DNA of 64,000 bases from Symbiodinium natans (lineage: Eukaryota > Sar > Dinophyceae > Suessiales > Symbiodiniaceae), in contig CAJNDS010002855.1 in NCBI GenBank assembly GCA_905221605.1, positions 195,098 to 259,097 on the forward strand, in the 5' to 3' direction. Below are positions 55,441-64,000 of this stretch, piece by piece. Within the stretch, counting starts at the first letter, position 1. Each line of letters opens with the position of its first letter. Under the pieces are notes generated by a model, which did not search any database, was not told the origin of the DNA, and saw only the letters and a program-made list of their open reading frames with translations. The translations under genes were made by a program, and so were the position numbers.

Positions 55441-55540
55441 CAGGGTTAGGGCTTAGGGCTTAGGGCTTAGGGCTTAGGGCTTAGGGCTTAGGGCTTAGGG
55501 CTTAGGGCTTAGGGCTTAGGGCTTAGGGCTTAGGGCTTAG
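55441..55540 (+). repeat. Homogeneous TTAGGGC variant array
   Basis: About 13 units of the variant, followed to 55800 by mixed TTTAGGG/TTTGGGG. Confidence 0.95.
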
Positions 55541-56296
55541 GGTTTAGGGTTTGGGGTTCAGGGTTTAGGGTTTGGGGTTTGGGGTTTGGGGTTTTGGGTT
55601 TGGGGATTGGGAATTAGGGTTTAGGGTTTGGGGTTTAGGGTTTAGGGTTTGGGGGTTGGGGTTTAGGGTTTCGGGTTTAGGGTTTGGGGTTTGGGGTTTA
55701 GGGCTTGGGGTTTGGGGTTTAGGGTTTGGGGTTTAGGGTGTGGGGTTTGGGTTTTAGGGTTTAGGGCTTGGGGTTTGGGGTTTGGGGTTTGGGGTTTGGG
55801 GTTAGGATTTAGGGTTTCTGTGGGAGGGGGGGGGACGGGCAGGGCAGATGTCGGCTTCACAGGGCTTTCAGGGAAACGTGGGCTTCGGGTTGAAACAAAG
55901 GGTTCAAGGGATCCCAGCAGCTAAGCATCCGAGATTTTGGCCTTATCGGGGCTTGTAAAGCAAGGTTTCGGGAAGAACTGGCTTGGCAGAACCTTCAGAG
56001 AAGGTTTCTAAACCCGAAGCTCTAAACCCTAAACCCTAAACCCTAAACCCTAAACCCTAAACCCTAAGCCCTAAGCCCTCGAGTTACCCTTTAGGACCTT
56101 CAAAGTGCAAGGGTGTGTGCAGGTGATCCCTAAGTCCTAGGCCCAAAGCCCCGAAACTCTACAACCCCTAAGTCCATAAAGGTTCAGGGTTTAGGGTTTA
56201 GGGTTTAGGGTTTCGGGTGTCGGGTTTAGGGTTTAGGGTTTAGTAAACCTTGCAAACTCTACCACCCCCACCCCCCCCCCCCCCCCCAAAAGATGC

Positions 56297-56366
56297 CTGA
56301 GAAAGGAGGGCAGTCGCACATGCGCGTTGATGTTGGCCGCCGCCAGGGCAGCCTCCAGGCCGGGCT
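56297..56366 (-). CDS. Probable ankyrin-repeat exon, minus strand
   Basis: Acceptor TAAATCCTAAG, frame EPGLEAALAAANINAHVRLP then SFLR, GC-type donor CTCAG|GCATC. Confidence 0.5.
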
Positions 56367-56871
56367 CTTAGGATTTAGGATTTAGGGTTTAGGGTTTAGG
56401 ATTTAGGGTTTAGGGTTTAGGGTTTAGGGTCGGACTTCTAAGGGCTAAGGCTTCGAGGGCTTCGGGCGCATGGGTTTAGGGTTTAGGCCTAAGAGGATTT
56501 CTGCTGTGGGCTGAGATTTAACTAGGCAACTCTTCGGTAGCTCTTGGAATCTACTCCGCTCACTAAAGGGGGTGTTCCTCATGGGCGAAGTACTTGCTTC
56601 TACCTAAACCCTAAACCCTAAACCCTAAACCCTAAACTCTAGTGGTTGCGTCTACTCAATCTCAACCCTGGATCCCATGAAGCGAATCCCTTTCCTAGAT
56701 TCCCTGAGCCCTCCACGACACGGGGTTTGGGGTATTATGTCATGTAGGGTTTCGGGTTTCGGGTTTAGGGTGTTGGGTTTGGGGTGTCGGGCATTATACA
56801 TCTGAAACAACAGCAAAGATCAAACGATGGGCAAAGTGAACGCCCTAACGCCCCCCACCCCCCCTGAAACC

Positions 56872-56969
56872 CTACTAAAACCCCCAAAAGATTTAACATA
56901 CTCTTCCTTATAAGGGCAATATACGGATTAGTATTTTCAATTCTTTTGGGGTTCTTAAGCAAATAGTAG
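56872..56969. mobile_element. Family D TIR element, candidate introner in the ankyrin gene
   Basis: CTACTAAAAC... and ...TTAAGCAAATAGTAG are the ends. The minus-strand ankyrin exon 56970-57035 runs straight into it; the opposite end gives acceptor TTTTAGTAG, as at 842-843. Confidence 0.6.
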
Positions 56970-57035
56970 CTGATCCCGCAGAGCCTCAACCGCCCCCAGG
57001 TCCCCAGCCGCAGCCGCGCGCACGAGGCGAAGGTC
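56970..57035 (-). CDS. Ankyrin-repeat exon, minus strand
   Basis: Acceptor ACGCCAACCAG, frame DLRLVRAAAAGDLGAVEALR then DQ, followed by the family D element with GC donors. Confidence 0.6.
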
Positions 57036-57104
57036 CTGGTTGGCGTTTTTGCTTGAGGGTTTAGGGTTTTGGGTTTAGGGTTTAGGGTTTAGAGTTTAGG
57101 GTTT

Positions 57105-57220
57105 TGGAGGTTCATGGTACTGATATTGACTCAATTATAACTGCACTTATAAGCCAATGATGGCTTATAAACGTACTGAGGCACTTTAGGGGCTTATGAG
57201 TGGGTTGCGAACCTCCAAGT
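57105..57220. mobile_element. Family F TIR element
   Basis: TGGAGGTTCATGG and GCGAACCTCCAAGTA ends; interior CTTATAAGCC and GGGGCTTATGAGTGGGTT as in 6723-6868. Confidence 0.55.
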
Positions 57221-57702
57221 AATAGGGCTTATATGGTTTTATGCTCAGGGAGTAAGGGATAAGAGTGCTTACGGTTTACGGTTTGGGGTGTTAGGTGGAG
57301 GATTTAGGGTGGCTGACATAGGGGAGGGGCACCCCTAAACCCTGCACCCTAGTTTAGGTTTTTTTTTGTAGGGTTTCTGAACGAGTTTTAGAGGGTTGAA
57401 AGGGTTTGTCTATAGGGCTTATTGGGGGTTGATACGGTTTATCATGAAGCTCAACAAGCATAAGCATGTGGCCTCTTAGGGGTTCATAAATTTTAACTCC
57501 CTAAACCCTATAAACCCTACACCCTAACCTGAGATGCATGTAGGGCTTCGGGGTTCAGGATGCTAATCGTGACAAAGCTGGCCCAAAACCCTAAACCCTG
57601 AACCCTAAACCCGATACCCCTAAACCCTAAACCCTAAACCCTAAATCCTGAACCCTAAACCCTAAACCCTAAACCCTAAACCCTAAACCCTAATCCCACC
57701 CT

Positions 57703-57767
57703 GACCTCTGAGCGCTTGCTGACCTCCAAGGTGTGGGCAATCGTTGGCCCGCCCCCTGGCAGCCGAC
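57703..57767 (+). CDS. Coding island, strand uncertain
   Basis: Plus frame LTSERLLTSKVWAIVGPPPG then SRQ; minus frame LSAARGRANDCPHLGGQQAL. 57845-58080 to the right is element-like and non-coding. Confidence 0.35.
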
Positions 57768-58328
57768 AGGGTTTAGGGTTTAGGGTTACTAAGACCCCTA
57801 TACGTGTTCAAGCCCAAAACCCTAAACCCTAAACCCGAAACCCTAAACCCTAAACCTAGATGGGCCGATGGTTTCTTTGGGGTTAGGCCATGGGCCCCTT
57901 AGTATGGTCCCTCCTTACTCTTGCTTATTGGGATCCGAAGTATGGGCCTTTATGATGTATATTGTAGATCCGGCTTATATAACAAATGGACCCATATTGG
58001 GGGCCGAGACTTGGGATCCTAGATTCGGGACGGCTTGTGCAGGTTTTCGGGTCTAGAAGCTTTGAACCACACAACCCCTAAACCCTAAACCCTAAACCCT
58101 AGACCCTAAACACTAAACCCCGAACCCAAGCTCTCCTGGCCTGGGTCGAACGTTGATGGCCATGGCAGCACCTTGGGCGGGTTTAGGGTTCAGGGCTTCG
58201 GCCTCCAAACATACGAAGAACCAAGGCTTGCCAATACCCTAACCCCGAAGCCCCTGGCTATTCTGGGCTTAGGCTTTGAGGGAAGAAAACTCCAGGCAAG
58301 TTGAGGGGTTTCAGGGCTTGGGGTTTAG

Positions 58329-58783
58329 GGGCTCTTCAGAGATTCAGAGGAATCCTGTTTGGGGCTTCCTTGCTTGAGGGTTTCCAACTTTTCCAATGCG
58401 TAGTAAAGAACATGTGTATACATATCTATATGTACTATGTGCATATTTGCAACCCTTGGGTTACTGGCAGGCTGGCTGTCCCAGAAAGTGGAGATGTCGT
58501 TGACACCCAGCACATCCTCCTCAATTGCACTAAGAGTCCAAACTGAGCATCCACTCGTGGGGGAAGTAGAAGCGGCAGCTTGGTGTCGACAAAAACACTG
58601 TCTGGCCAGTTTTATCTTTGCCCGCAAGCTTTCGTCTCTACCACTGCTGGCTCTGGGGCAACCATGTCGGTGAAGACCCTGAACATCAGCTGCCTCTGCA
58701 CGCGCTACGCGTTTTTTGGGTCTATTCCTTCAACCGGCGATTTGGCACGCTTGCCCAAAGCTGCTGCCAACTCAGACATCCAA
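58329..58783 (-). CDS. Minus-strand coding region, exon structure unclear
   Basis: Candidate start MSELAAALGKRAKSPVEGID. Then either exons QLMFRVFTDMVAPEPAVVET (58625-58695) and AIEEDVLGVNDISTFWDSQP (58466-58531; acceptor GGACTCTTAG, donor CCA|GTAACC), or one long frame through GRDESLRAKIKLARQ that also contains AIEEDVLG. Not recognised. Confidence 0.45.
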
Positions 58784-59055
58784 CCCCGAAATCCAAAAAA
58801 CAACAAGCCTCCCACCCCCTCGTCGAGAACTCCTACCCCCCACCCCCCCCGCCCCCAAGAACCCTAAACCCCAACCCCAAACCCTAGACTCTCTTACTCC
58901 TGAACCACCAACAACCCTAAACCCTGGACCCTAAACCCCGGACCCTAAACCCCAAACCCTGAACCCCAAACCCCAACCCCAAACCCCAAACCCTAAACCC
59001 CAAACCCTAAACCCCAAACCCTCTCTGACTCCTGACCCTGCACCCCCATCCACGC

Positions 59056-59146
59056 CAATGGCACCCATGATGCCGAGCGCTCAAGGGGCCCAGCCCGCGA
59101 GAAGAGCCCCGGTGGCATGGCGTCATTGGCATCCGCGTGTGGGTTT
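59056..59146 (-). CDS. Coding island, strand uncertain
   Basis: Minus frame HADANDAMPPGLFSRAGPLE then RSASWVPLAWMGVQ; plus frame STPMAPMMPSAQGAQPARRA is also open. Confidence 0.35.
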
Positions 59147-59388
59147 AGGGTTTAGGGTTAGGGTTTAGGGTTTAGGGATTAGGGTTTAGGGTTTAGGGTT
59201 TAGGGTGTGGGGCTTAGGTCTTCAGGGTTTGGGGTTTGGGGTTCAGGGTTCAGGGTGCAAGGTTTAGGTCTGTCTTAAGAGTTTAGGGTTTGCGTTGGGC
59301 TTGTGTGGAGCTAGTAGAAGGGCTCAAGGGTTTTAGGGCCTTAGGAGGTTGAACGTGGCTTTGGGCTCAGGATTCCGTGGCGACGGTG

Positions 59389-59595
59389 AGGGTTTAGGGT
59401 TTAGGGTTTAGGGTTTAGGGTTTAGGGTTTAGGGTTTAGGGTTTAGGGTTTAGGGTTTAGGGTTTAGGGTTTAGGGTTTAGGGTTTAGGGTTTAGGGTTT
59501 AGGGGTTAGGGGGTTAGGGCTTAGGGTTTAAGGTTTAGGGTTTAGGGGTTAGGGGTTTAGGGCTTAGGGTTTAAGGTTTAGGGTTAGGGTTTAGG
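59389..59595 (+). repeat. TTTAGGG array
   Basis: Pure for about 15 units, then GGGGTTAG and GGGCTTA variants. Confidence 0.95.
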
Positions 59596-59596
59596 G

Positions 59597-59686
59597 CACT
59601 CGATGGTGTTTTCTGCCGCCAAGCTGATCTTGTCAAGGACATCACTGCTCTTGCTGGGGAGGTTGCTACTAGTTGCCTCAGAACAG
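59597..59686 (-). CDS. Exon, minus strand
   Basis: Frame EATSSNLPSKSSDVLDKISL then AAENTIE, directly preceded by a family D element (59690-59764). Confidence 0.55.
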
Positions 59687-59689
59687 CCA

Positions 59690-59764
59690 AAGAATACAAC
59701 ATACAATAATCCCTGAATTACCCTTGTAAGGAAGAACATATCTATTTCTGGAGGGGGGGTTCTT
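59690..59764. mobile_element. Family D element (truncated)
   Basis: AATAATCCCTGAATTACCCT and GGAAGAACATATCTATTTCT match the 3171-3285 copy; ends GGGGGGGTTCTTAG. Confidence 0.5.
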
Positions 59765-59823
59765 AGTTCAACCCTAAACCCTAAACCCCAAACCCTAAAC
59801 CCCAAACCCTAAACCCTAAACCC

Positions 59824-59940
59824 CATAAGATTTTGGATGAACTCGCCTTGAGAGCTTCACTATCTGATTTTCGTTTTTCGGGGACTTAGACCACTTAGTA
59901 GGTCTCCAAACTCTGTCCGCCCCTGAGACAAACCGGGCTG
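59824..59940 (-). CDS. Exon, minus strand
   Basis: Acceptor AACCGTCACAG, frame RFVSGADRVWRPTKWSKSPK then NENQIVKLSRRVHPKSY, donor ATGG|GGTTTAGG. Confidence 0.55.
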
Positions 59941-60275
59941 TGACGGTTTAGGGTTTAGGGTTTAGGGTTGAAGAACACCCCAATGAATACAACGACTCTT
60001 CCTTGTAACTGTAAGGGTACGTAATCTAGGAAGTACTTCCCAGCATCAGGCGGGTTCCATCACTGACTGTGAAATAGTGATGCCAGTGATGCTCTAGACT
60101 CCTAGACCCCATAACCCTAAACCCAAAAACCCAAGCTGGAGCGGACCTCCTAGGAATGTCATGTCTCCTTGTGGACCGTTAAGGGTGCTGCTAAACAAGC
60201 AGTATGGATCGGATGGAGGATTTGGATTCTTGGGTTTAGGGTTTAGGGTTTAGGGTTTAGGGTTTAGGGTTTAGG

Positions 60276-60428
60276 GTGCAGAACTCTCCGAGCTGTGCCT
60301 CCTTTGAGAAATGGCGCGTCCTGGGTGCCGAGACCAATCGTCCTGGCGAAGGCCAATGTGGCCGTTCGGGGGAGGTCTTTTAGAATATGCTGGCAAAGCA
60401 TGAGAGGGTCTCCGAAAACTGACTGCAT
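60276..60428 (-). CDS. Exon, probably minus strand
   Basis: Acceptor CATGCAGTCAG, frame DPLMLCQHILKDLPRTATLA then FARTIGLGTQDAPFLKGGTA. A 91-codon plus ORF (60295-60570) overlaps. Confidence 0.45.
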
Positions 60429-60641
60429 GTTTTACTGCACATGTATATATCTAGAACTATATACATGCGCGAAGACTTCCGATTGCACAACCAGGAAAGG
60501 CCGAAAGCTTCAACCCCGCCCACCCCTTTACGAAATCCATGCCAAACCATGCCCGAACCCCAAACCCTGAACCTTGAACCCTAACCCCTAAACCCTAAAA
60601 CCCTTCCCGCCCCGAAACCCTAAACCCTGCACACCCCGCAG

Positions 60642-60704
60642 CCCCGAACACTTTGGGAATCAAACAGGCCCACAAGTGGCGGAACTGCGTCTTCGAAACC
60701 GCAG
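60642..60704 (+). CDS. Micro-exon, plus strand
   Basis: Acceptor ACACCCCGCAG, frame NTLGIKQAHKWRNCVFETA, donor CGCAG|GTGTCC. Confidence 0.45.
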
Positions 60705-61216
60705 GTGTCCTCAGGGAGTCCAGGGGCTTGGCAATGGTTTCGGGTTTATGTTTCAGTTTATGTTTCAGGGCTTATGTTTCAGGGTTTGCGGTTCTTAGAG
60801 TTCTTGGGGCTCTTAGGGTTCGATGCCTTGCTTTCTTTGGTTTTCGGGGTTTTGGTTAATTCTGGTTCAGGGTTCAGTAAAATTGGTTTAGGGTCTGAGC
60901 CTTCTGGTTTTGGACAGCTTCGGCTTCGGGACGGTTTTAGGGGGTTGTAGGGATGGAGAGGCATCGGGTTTAGGGGTTGGTTTTGGGGTTGTGGGATTCG
61001 GTAGCTGGTTTACATAAGTTCTGATACCTTTGGGAGATGTTCGTATAGCAGGCTTCAAGTTGCGCCCCTAAGCCCTAAACCACTAAACCCTCTAAACCCT
61101 AGACCCCTATGCCCTACGCCCTAAACCCTATACGCCCTAAACCCTAAATCCTAAACCCGAAACCCGTAACCCTAAACCCGTAACCCTAAACCCTAAACCC
61201 TAAACCCCTCCCCCCT

Positions 61217-61300
61217 TTAGGACACCAGGATGGCTGCCTCCCATGAGATTGGCTGCGACCAGGTGAGGCGGTGGACTTCTCCCCAGGCCTGAGGCTGGAC
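61217..61300. CDS. Coding island, strand undetermined
   Basis: Plus: acceptor CCCCCCTTTAG, DTRMAASHEIGCDQ, donor CAG|GTGAGG (textbook). Minus: LEVQPQAWGEVHRLTWSQPI then SWEAAIL, donor CTG|GTGTCC. Confidence 0.4.
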
Positions 61301-61315
61301 TTCGAGGATGTGGGG

Positions 61316-61490
61316 TTTCGGGTTTAGGGTTTAGAGTTAGGGGTTTCGGGTTTAGGGTTTAGAGTTAGGGGTTTAGGGTTTAGGGTTTAGAGTTAGGGGT
61401 TTAGGGTTTAGGGTTTAGAGTTAGGGGTTTAGGGTTTAGGGTTTAGAGTTAGGGGTTTAGGGTTGGTTTAGGGTTTAGAGTTAGGGGTTT
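61316..61490 (+). repeat. Higher-order 28-bp telomere-variant repeat
   Basis: Units of GGGTTTAGGGTTTAGAGTTA plus GG(GG) spacing, about six times. 61500-61795 continues as decayed repeats and a poly-G run. Confidence 0.85.
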
Positions 61491-61931
61491 AGGGTTTTTG
61501 GGGGTTTAGGGTTCAGGGTTTAGGGCTTAGGGTTTGTAGGGCTTAAGGTTCCAGAAGTTATGGGTTTGGGGTGTAGGGTGTGGGGTTTAAGCTTTGGAGT
61601 TGATTTAGGGTTTATGGGGCTTGGGGTCTTTAGGGTTCCAGGGGTTCTGGGTTTGGGGTTTAGGGTTTGCAGGGCCTATAGGGCTTACTTTTTAGGGTTT
61701 GGCGGTGTTAGGGTTCCAGGGTTCTTGTGTTCCAGGTGTTCCATGGGTTGGCGTTTGGGCGGGTTAGGGTTTTGCTTTAGGGGGGGGGGGGGGGGGGTTA
61801 CCCAACCAAAAAGTGGGGCTTAGCGCGCAGACACATACGACCCTCCCCTTCTCTGGTGTTCCCTTCTGGTACCTGAAGGGTCCTCAACCGCAAACCGCTA
61901 AGCCCTCTAAACCCTAAACCGCCCAATTCAC

Positions 61932-62053
61932 CTCCAACTCGCTGGATCTTTGTAGGAATGACGGCAAAAGCAGGGTCCCCCTGCATAGCCCCTTGCAAAG
62001 TCATACCTCAGCACCTCGTGTCCGGACTCCCTCCAAGCCAGGAGCCCCAAAAA
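61932..62053 (-). CDS. Exon, minus strand
   Basis: Frame LGLLAWRESGHEVLRYDFAR then GYAGGPCFCRHSYKDPASW, donor TGGAG|GTGAAT. Strongly protein-like; family unknown. Confidence 0.55.
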
Positions 62054-62057
62054 GGGT

Positions 62058-62148
62058 TTAGGGTTGAGGGTTTGAGGGTCTTAGGGTTTGAGGGTTTGAG
62101 GGTTTGAGGGTTTGAGGGTTTGAGGGTTTGAGGGTTTTAGGTTTGAGG
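62058..62148 (+). repeat. GGGTTTGA variant array
   Basis: About eight units of GAGGGTTT, ending at an inverted repeat TTTACCTGGA / TCCAGGTAAA (62150-62159, 62266-62275). Confidence 0.9.
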
Positions 62149-62214
62149 GTTTACCTGGACCCTAAACCCTAAACCCGAAGACCCAATATATGGAGGATAG
62201 ATCCTAAGGAGCAG

Positions 62215-62270
62215 GCGCTGCCACCGGTGGTGTTGCCAACCACCTGGCGAGATGAGGGATCAGGATCCAG
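62215..62270 (+). CDS. Micro-exon, probably plus strand
   Basis: Acceptor AAGGAGCAG, frame ALPPVVLPTTWRDEGSGS, donor TCCAG|GTAAAC. Minus frame DPDPSSRQVVGNTTGGSACS is also open. Confidence 0.4.
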
Positions 62271-62595
62271 GTAAACCCTAAACCCTAAACCCTAAACCCT
62301 AATATAGGTATTTTTTTACGGGCTTTCGGGTTTGGGGCTTTTGGGCTTCAGGGGCTTTTGTGTTCAGAGGCACGCGCGTCGTGGGGCTTAGGGCTTAGGA
62401 GATTCGACTATTTGGGAGCTTATCACAGAGTATCTTTTGGAAAGGAGCCAAGAGAGGTTGAGGTCTGGAGTTCCTGGGTTCAGCTAGAACCAAGGGGTTG
62501 CTCTAAGTTAGCTTGCATATTTTTGGGGTGCGTTTAGCGTTTAAGGTTCAGGGTTCAGTTTAGTACTGCAAAGTCCGAAGAAGGGGTCCCTACAT

Positions 62596-62662
62596 TCCAT
62601 ACAAGGAGCCGTCGTTTCGCAGGGGCCACCCCACAAGAAACGCAAGAAGCCTAAACCCAGAA
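62596..62662 (+). CDS. Weak basic coding island, plus strand
   Basis: Frame QGAVVSQGPPHKKRKKPKPR. 62280-62590 to the left has no gene. Confidence 0.25.
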
Positions 62663-63008
62663 GGTCACTAAGCCCCCCCTCACCCTCCAAACCCTAAACC
62701 CTAAACCCTAAACCCTAAACCCTCAACCCGCCCCCAAACCCGGCTCTCCAAGCCCTTATATGCCCGATAAGCCGTCGATACCCTGGAAGCCCTGCAAAAC
62801 CCAAAAGCCAGAAGCCTGCATACCCCCTAAACGCAGAACTTCGATGAATCCTAAGCCTGTGAACCCTACTATATGAACCATATACATCCTAAACCCCAAA
62901 CCCCAAACCCTAAACCCTAAACCCCCCAAAAACCCTCAACCCCAAAAAACCCTACAACCCTACAACCCTATATCCCGATAACCCTATAAACCCGAAACCC
63001 ACATCGCC

Positions 63009-63087
63009 CTGCAAGAGGCTTCCAGGTCGCCGGGCCCCGCTCAACTGCACCTTGCAATTGGTGCCCGGTACTCCTCCCGCCTCATCT
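63009..63087 (-). CDS. Coding island, minus strand
   Basis: Frame PTDEAGGVPGTNCKVQLSGA then RRPGSLLQ. The plus strand is partly open. 63090-63740 shows decayed repeats, poly-G and no secure gene. Confidence 0.4.
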
Positions 63088-63754
63088 GTCGGAAGGGTTG
63101 AGGGCTTTAGGGTTTAGGGTTTCAGGGTTTAAGGTCACAGGGTTTAGGGATTAGGGTTGCTTCGGGCAGTTTGGGGGGGGGTTTATAGGCTTAGATGTCA
63201 GCATGGGGGCGTAGGGTTTAGGGTTTAGGGTTTTGGGTTTAACAGTATGTTTTTCGGGGGGCTTGTCGGGCTGCAGGTGGTCCATACGCTCATACGTGGG
63301 ATGGCGGATAGGTCACAGAAGTGCGACTTTCGTCGATTCATCGGCTGGGAGGGAGCGAGGGAAGATCGGTGTGAGGTTGTTGGAGGTAGGGTGTAGGGGC
63401 TTCGGCTTTAGGGGGGTTTAGGGTTTAGGGTTCGGGGTTCAGGGTCTCTGGACCATCATCCCGTTTGGGCCTCTTAGGTAATCCTAAACCCAACGCCCTA
63501 AACCCCAAAACCCTGAACCCCAAACCTTTCTAGGGCTCGATCAGACCACAAAGCTCGGTACTTGGCCTTATCGGTTCTTAGCAGGGAGTTCGAGAGTTAG
63601 AGGCTGAAAGTGAGTTATAGGGGCGGGGGGGGGGGGGGTGGGCACCCCACTCACTAATTCCCTCCTGACATGTAGTACACCAACGCCCTCAAACCCCAAA
63701 CCTCAAACCCCAAACCCCAAACCCTAAACCCTAAGCCCTACTGGCGCAGCATAG

Positions 63755-63876
63755 CTTCTATGCGCATATGAAAAGACGTACAAAGACCGCCAGAGAGTCC
63801 ATGTCTTGGCTGAGGGGCGAAGCACCTGTGCCGCTTGTCTCGCATCAGGGCCACCTTGAGGGAAGCGCTCGAAGGA
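63755..63876 (+). CDS. Exon, probably plus strand
   Basis: Acceptor GCGCAGCATAG, frame FYAHMKRRTKTARESMSWLR then GEAPVPLVSHQGHLEGSARR, consensus donor AGGA|GTAAGT. A minus frame of similar length is also open. Confidence 0.45.
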
Positions 63877-64000
63877 GTAAGTTGTTTTGGGGTTTAGGGT
63901 TTAGGGTTTAGGGTTTGGGGTTTAGGGTTTGGGGTTTAGGGTTTGGGGTTTTGGGTTTAGGGTTTGGGGTTTAGGATCTAGGGTTGGGGTGGGGGGGGGG

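Noticed and set aside
55663-55924. ORFs reading GFRVWGLGF or NPKPQTLNPKP
   Set aside because: Translations of TTTAGGG/TTTGGGG arrays, seen wherever such arrays are long.

Overview
Nuclear genomic DNA, most likely from a dinoflagellate. The species cannot be told. Four signs point there: countless interstitial plant/alveolate-type TTTAGGG repeats; very short GC3-rich exons; introns that begin with GT, GC or GA and end with AG; and a tandem pair of identical calmodulin genes whose six introns use GA, GC and GT donors. No rRNA, tRNA, bacterial operon or CRISPR array was seen. All calls are by eye, without homology searches.

Layout. 1-17.2 kb, 18.9-22.8 kb, 39.7-43.3 kb and 46.8-64 kb share one texture: coding islands of 35-300 bp sit between arrays of CCCTAAA/TTTAGGG and its variants, plus small terminal-inverted-repeat (TIR) elements of about 75-175 bp, called families A-I here. 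In most cases I read, an island has CCCTAAA on its left and TTTAGGG on its right, whichever strand it codes on. Introns therefore tend to start with sense TTTAGGG and end with CCCTAAA, and could fold into long hairpins. Several TIR elements coincide with introns, and removing them joins reading frames (family F at 6723-6858; family A at 97-246 and 17469-17587). They look like introners.

Genes. Most islands of 1-16.3 kb read on the minus strand as a Cys-rich, probably secreted, EGF-like protein or proteins. A pentameric ligand-gated ion channel gene, possibly broken, is at 17310-18762 (minus). Plus-strand islands occur at 19.4-21.8 kb. Two complete calmodulin genes lie at 43682-44933 and 45291-46543 (minus, period about 1.61 kb). 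Ankyrin-repeat exons lie at 54.5-57.0 kb (minus). Many islands are open on both strands, so the strand is uncertain where stated.

The most striking object is a 14.4 kb unit at 22912-37340, bounded by inverted CCCGATAGACCCGGTT termini with shared subterminal motifs. It carries four minus-strand genes: a four-exon transposase-like gene (629 aa with GA, GC and GT donors, all phases agreeing), a 329-aa Lys-rich protein, a 297-aa RRM-like/proline-rich/RS-domain protein, and a 452-aa basic protein. It also holds minisatellites, (TA)n and TTTAGGG arrays. It looks like a giant multi-gene DNA transposon that brings its own SR-like RNA-binding protein.
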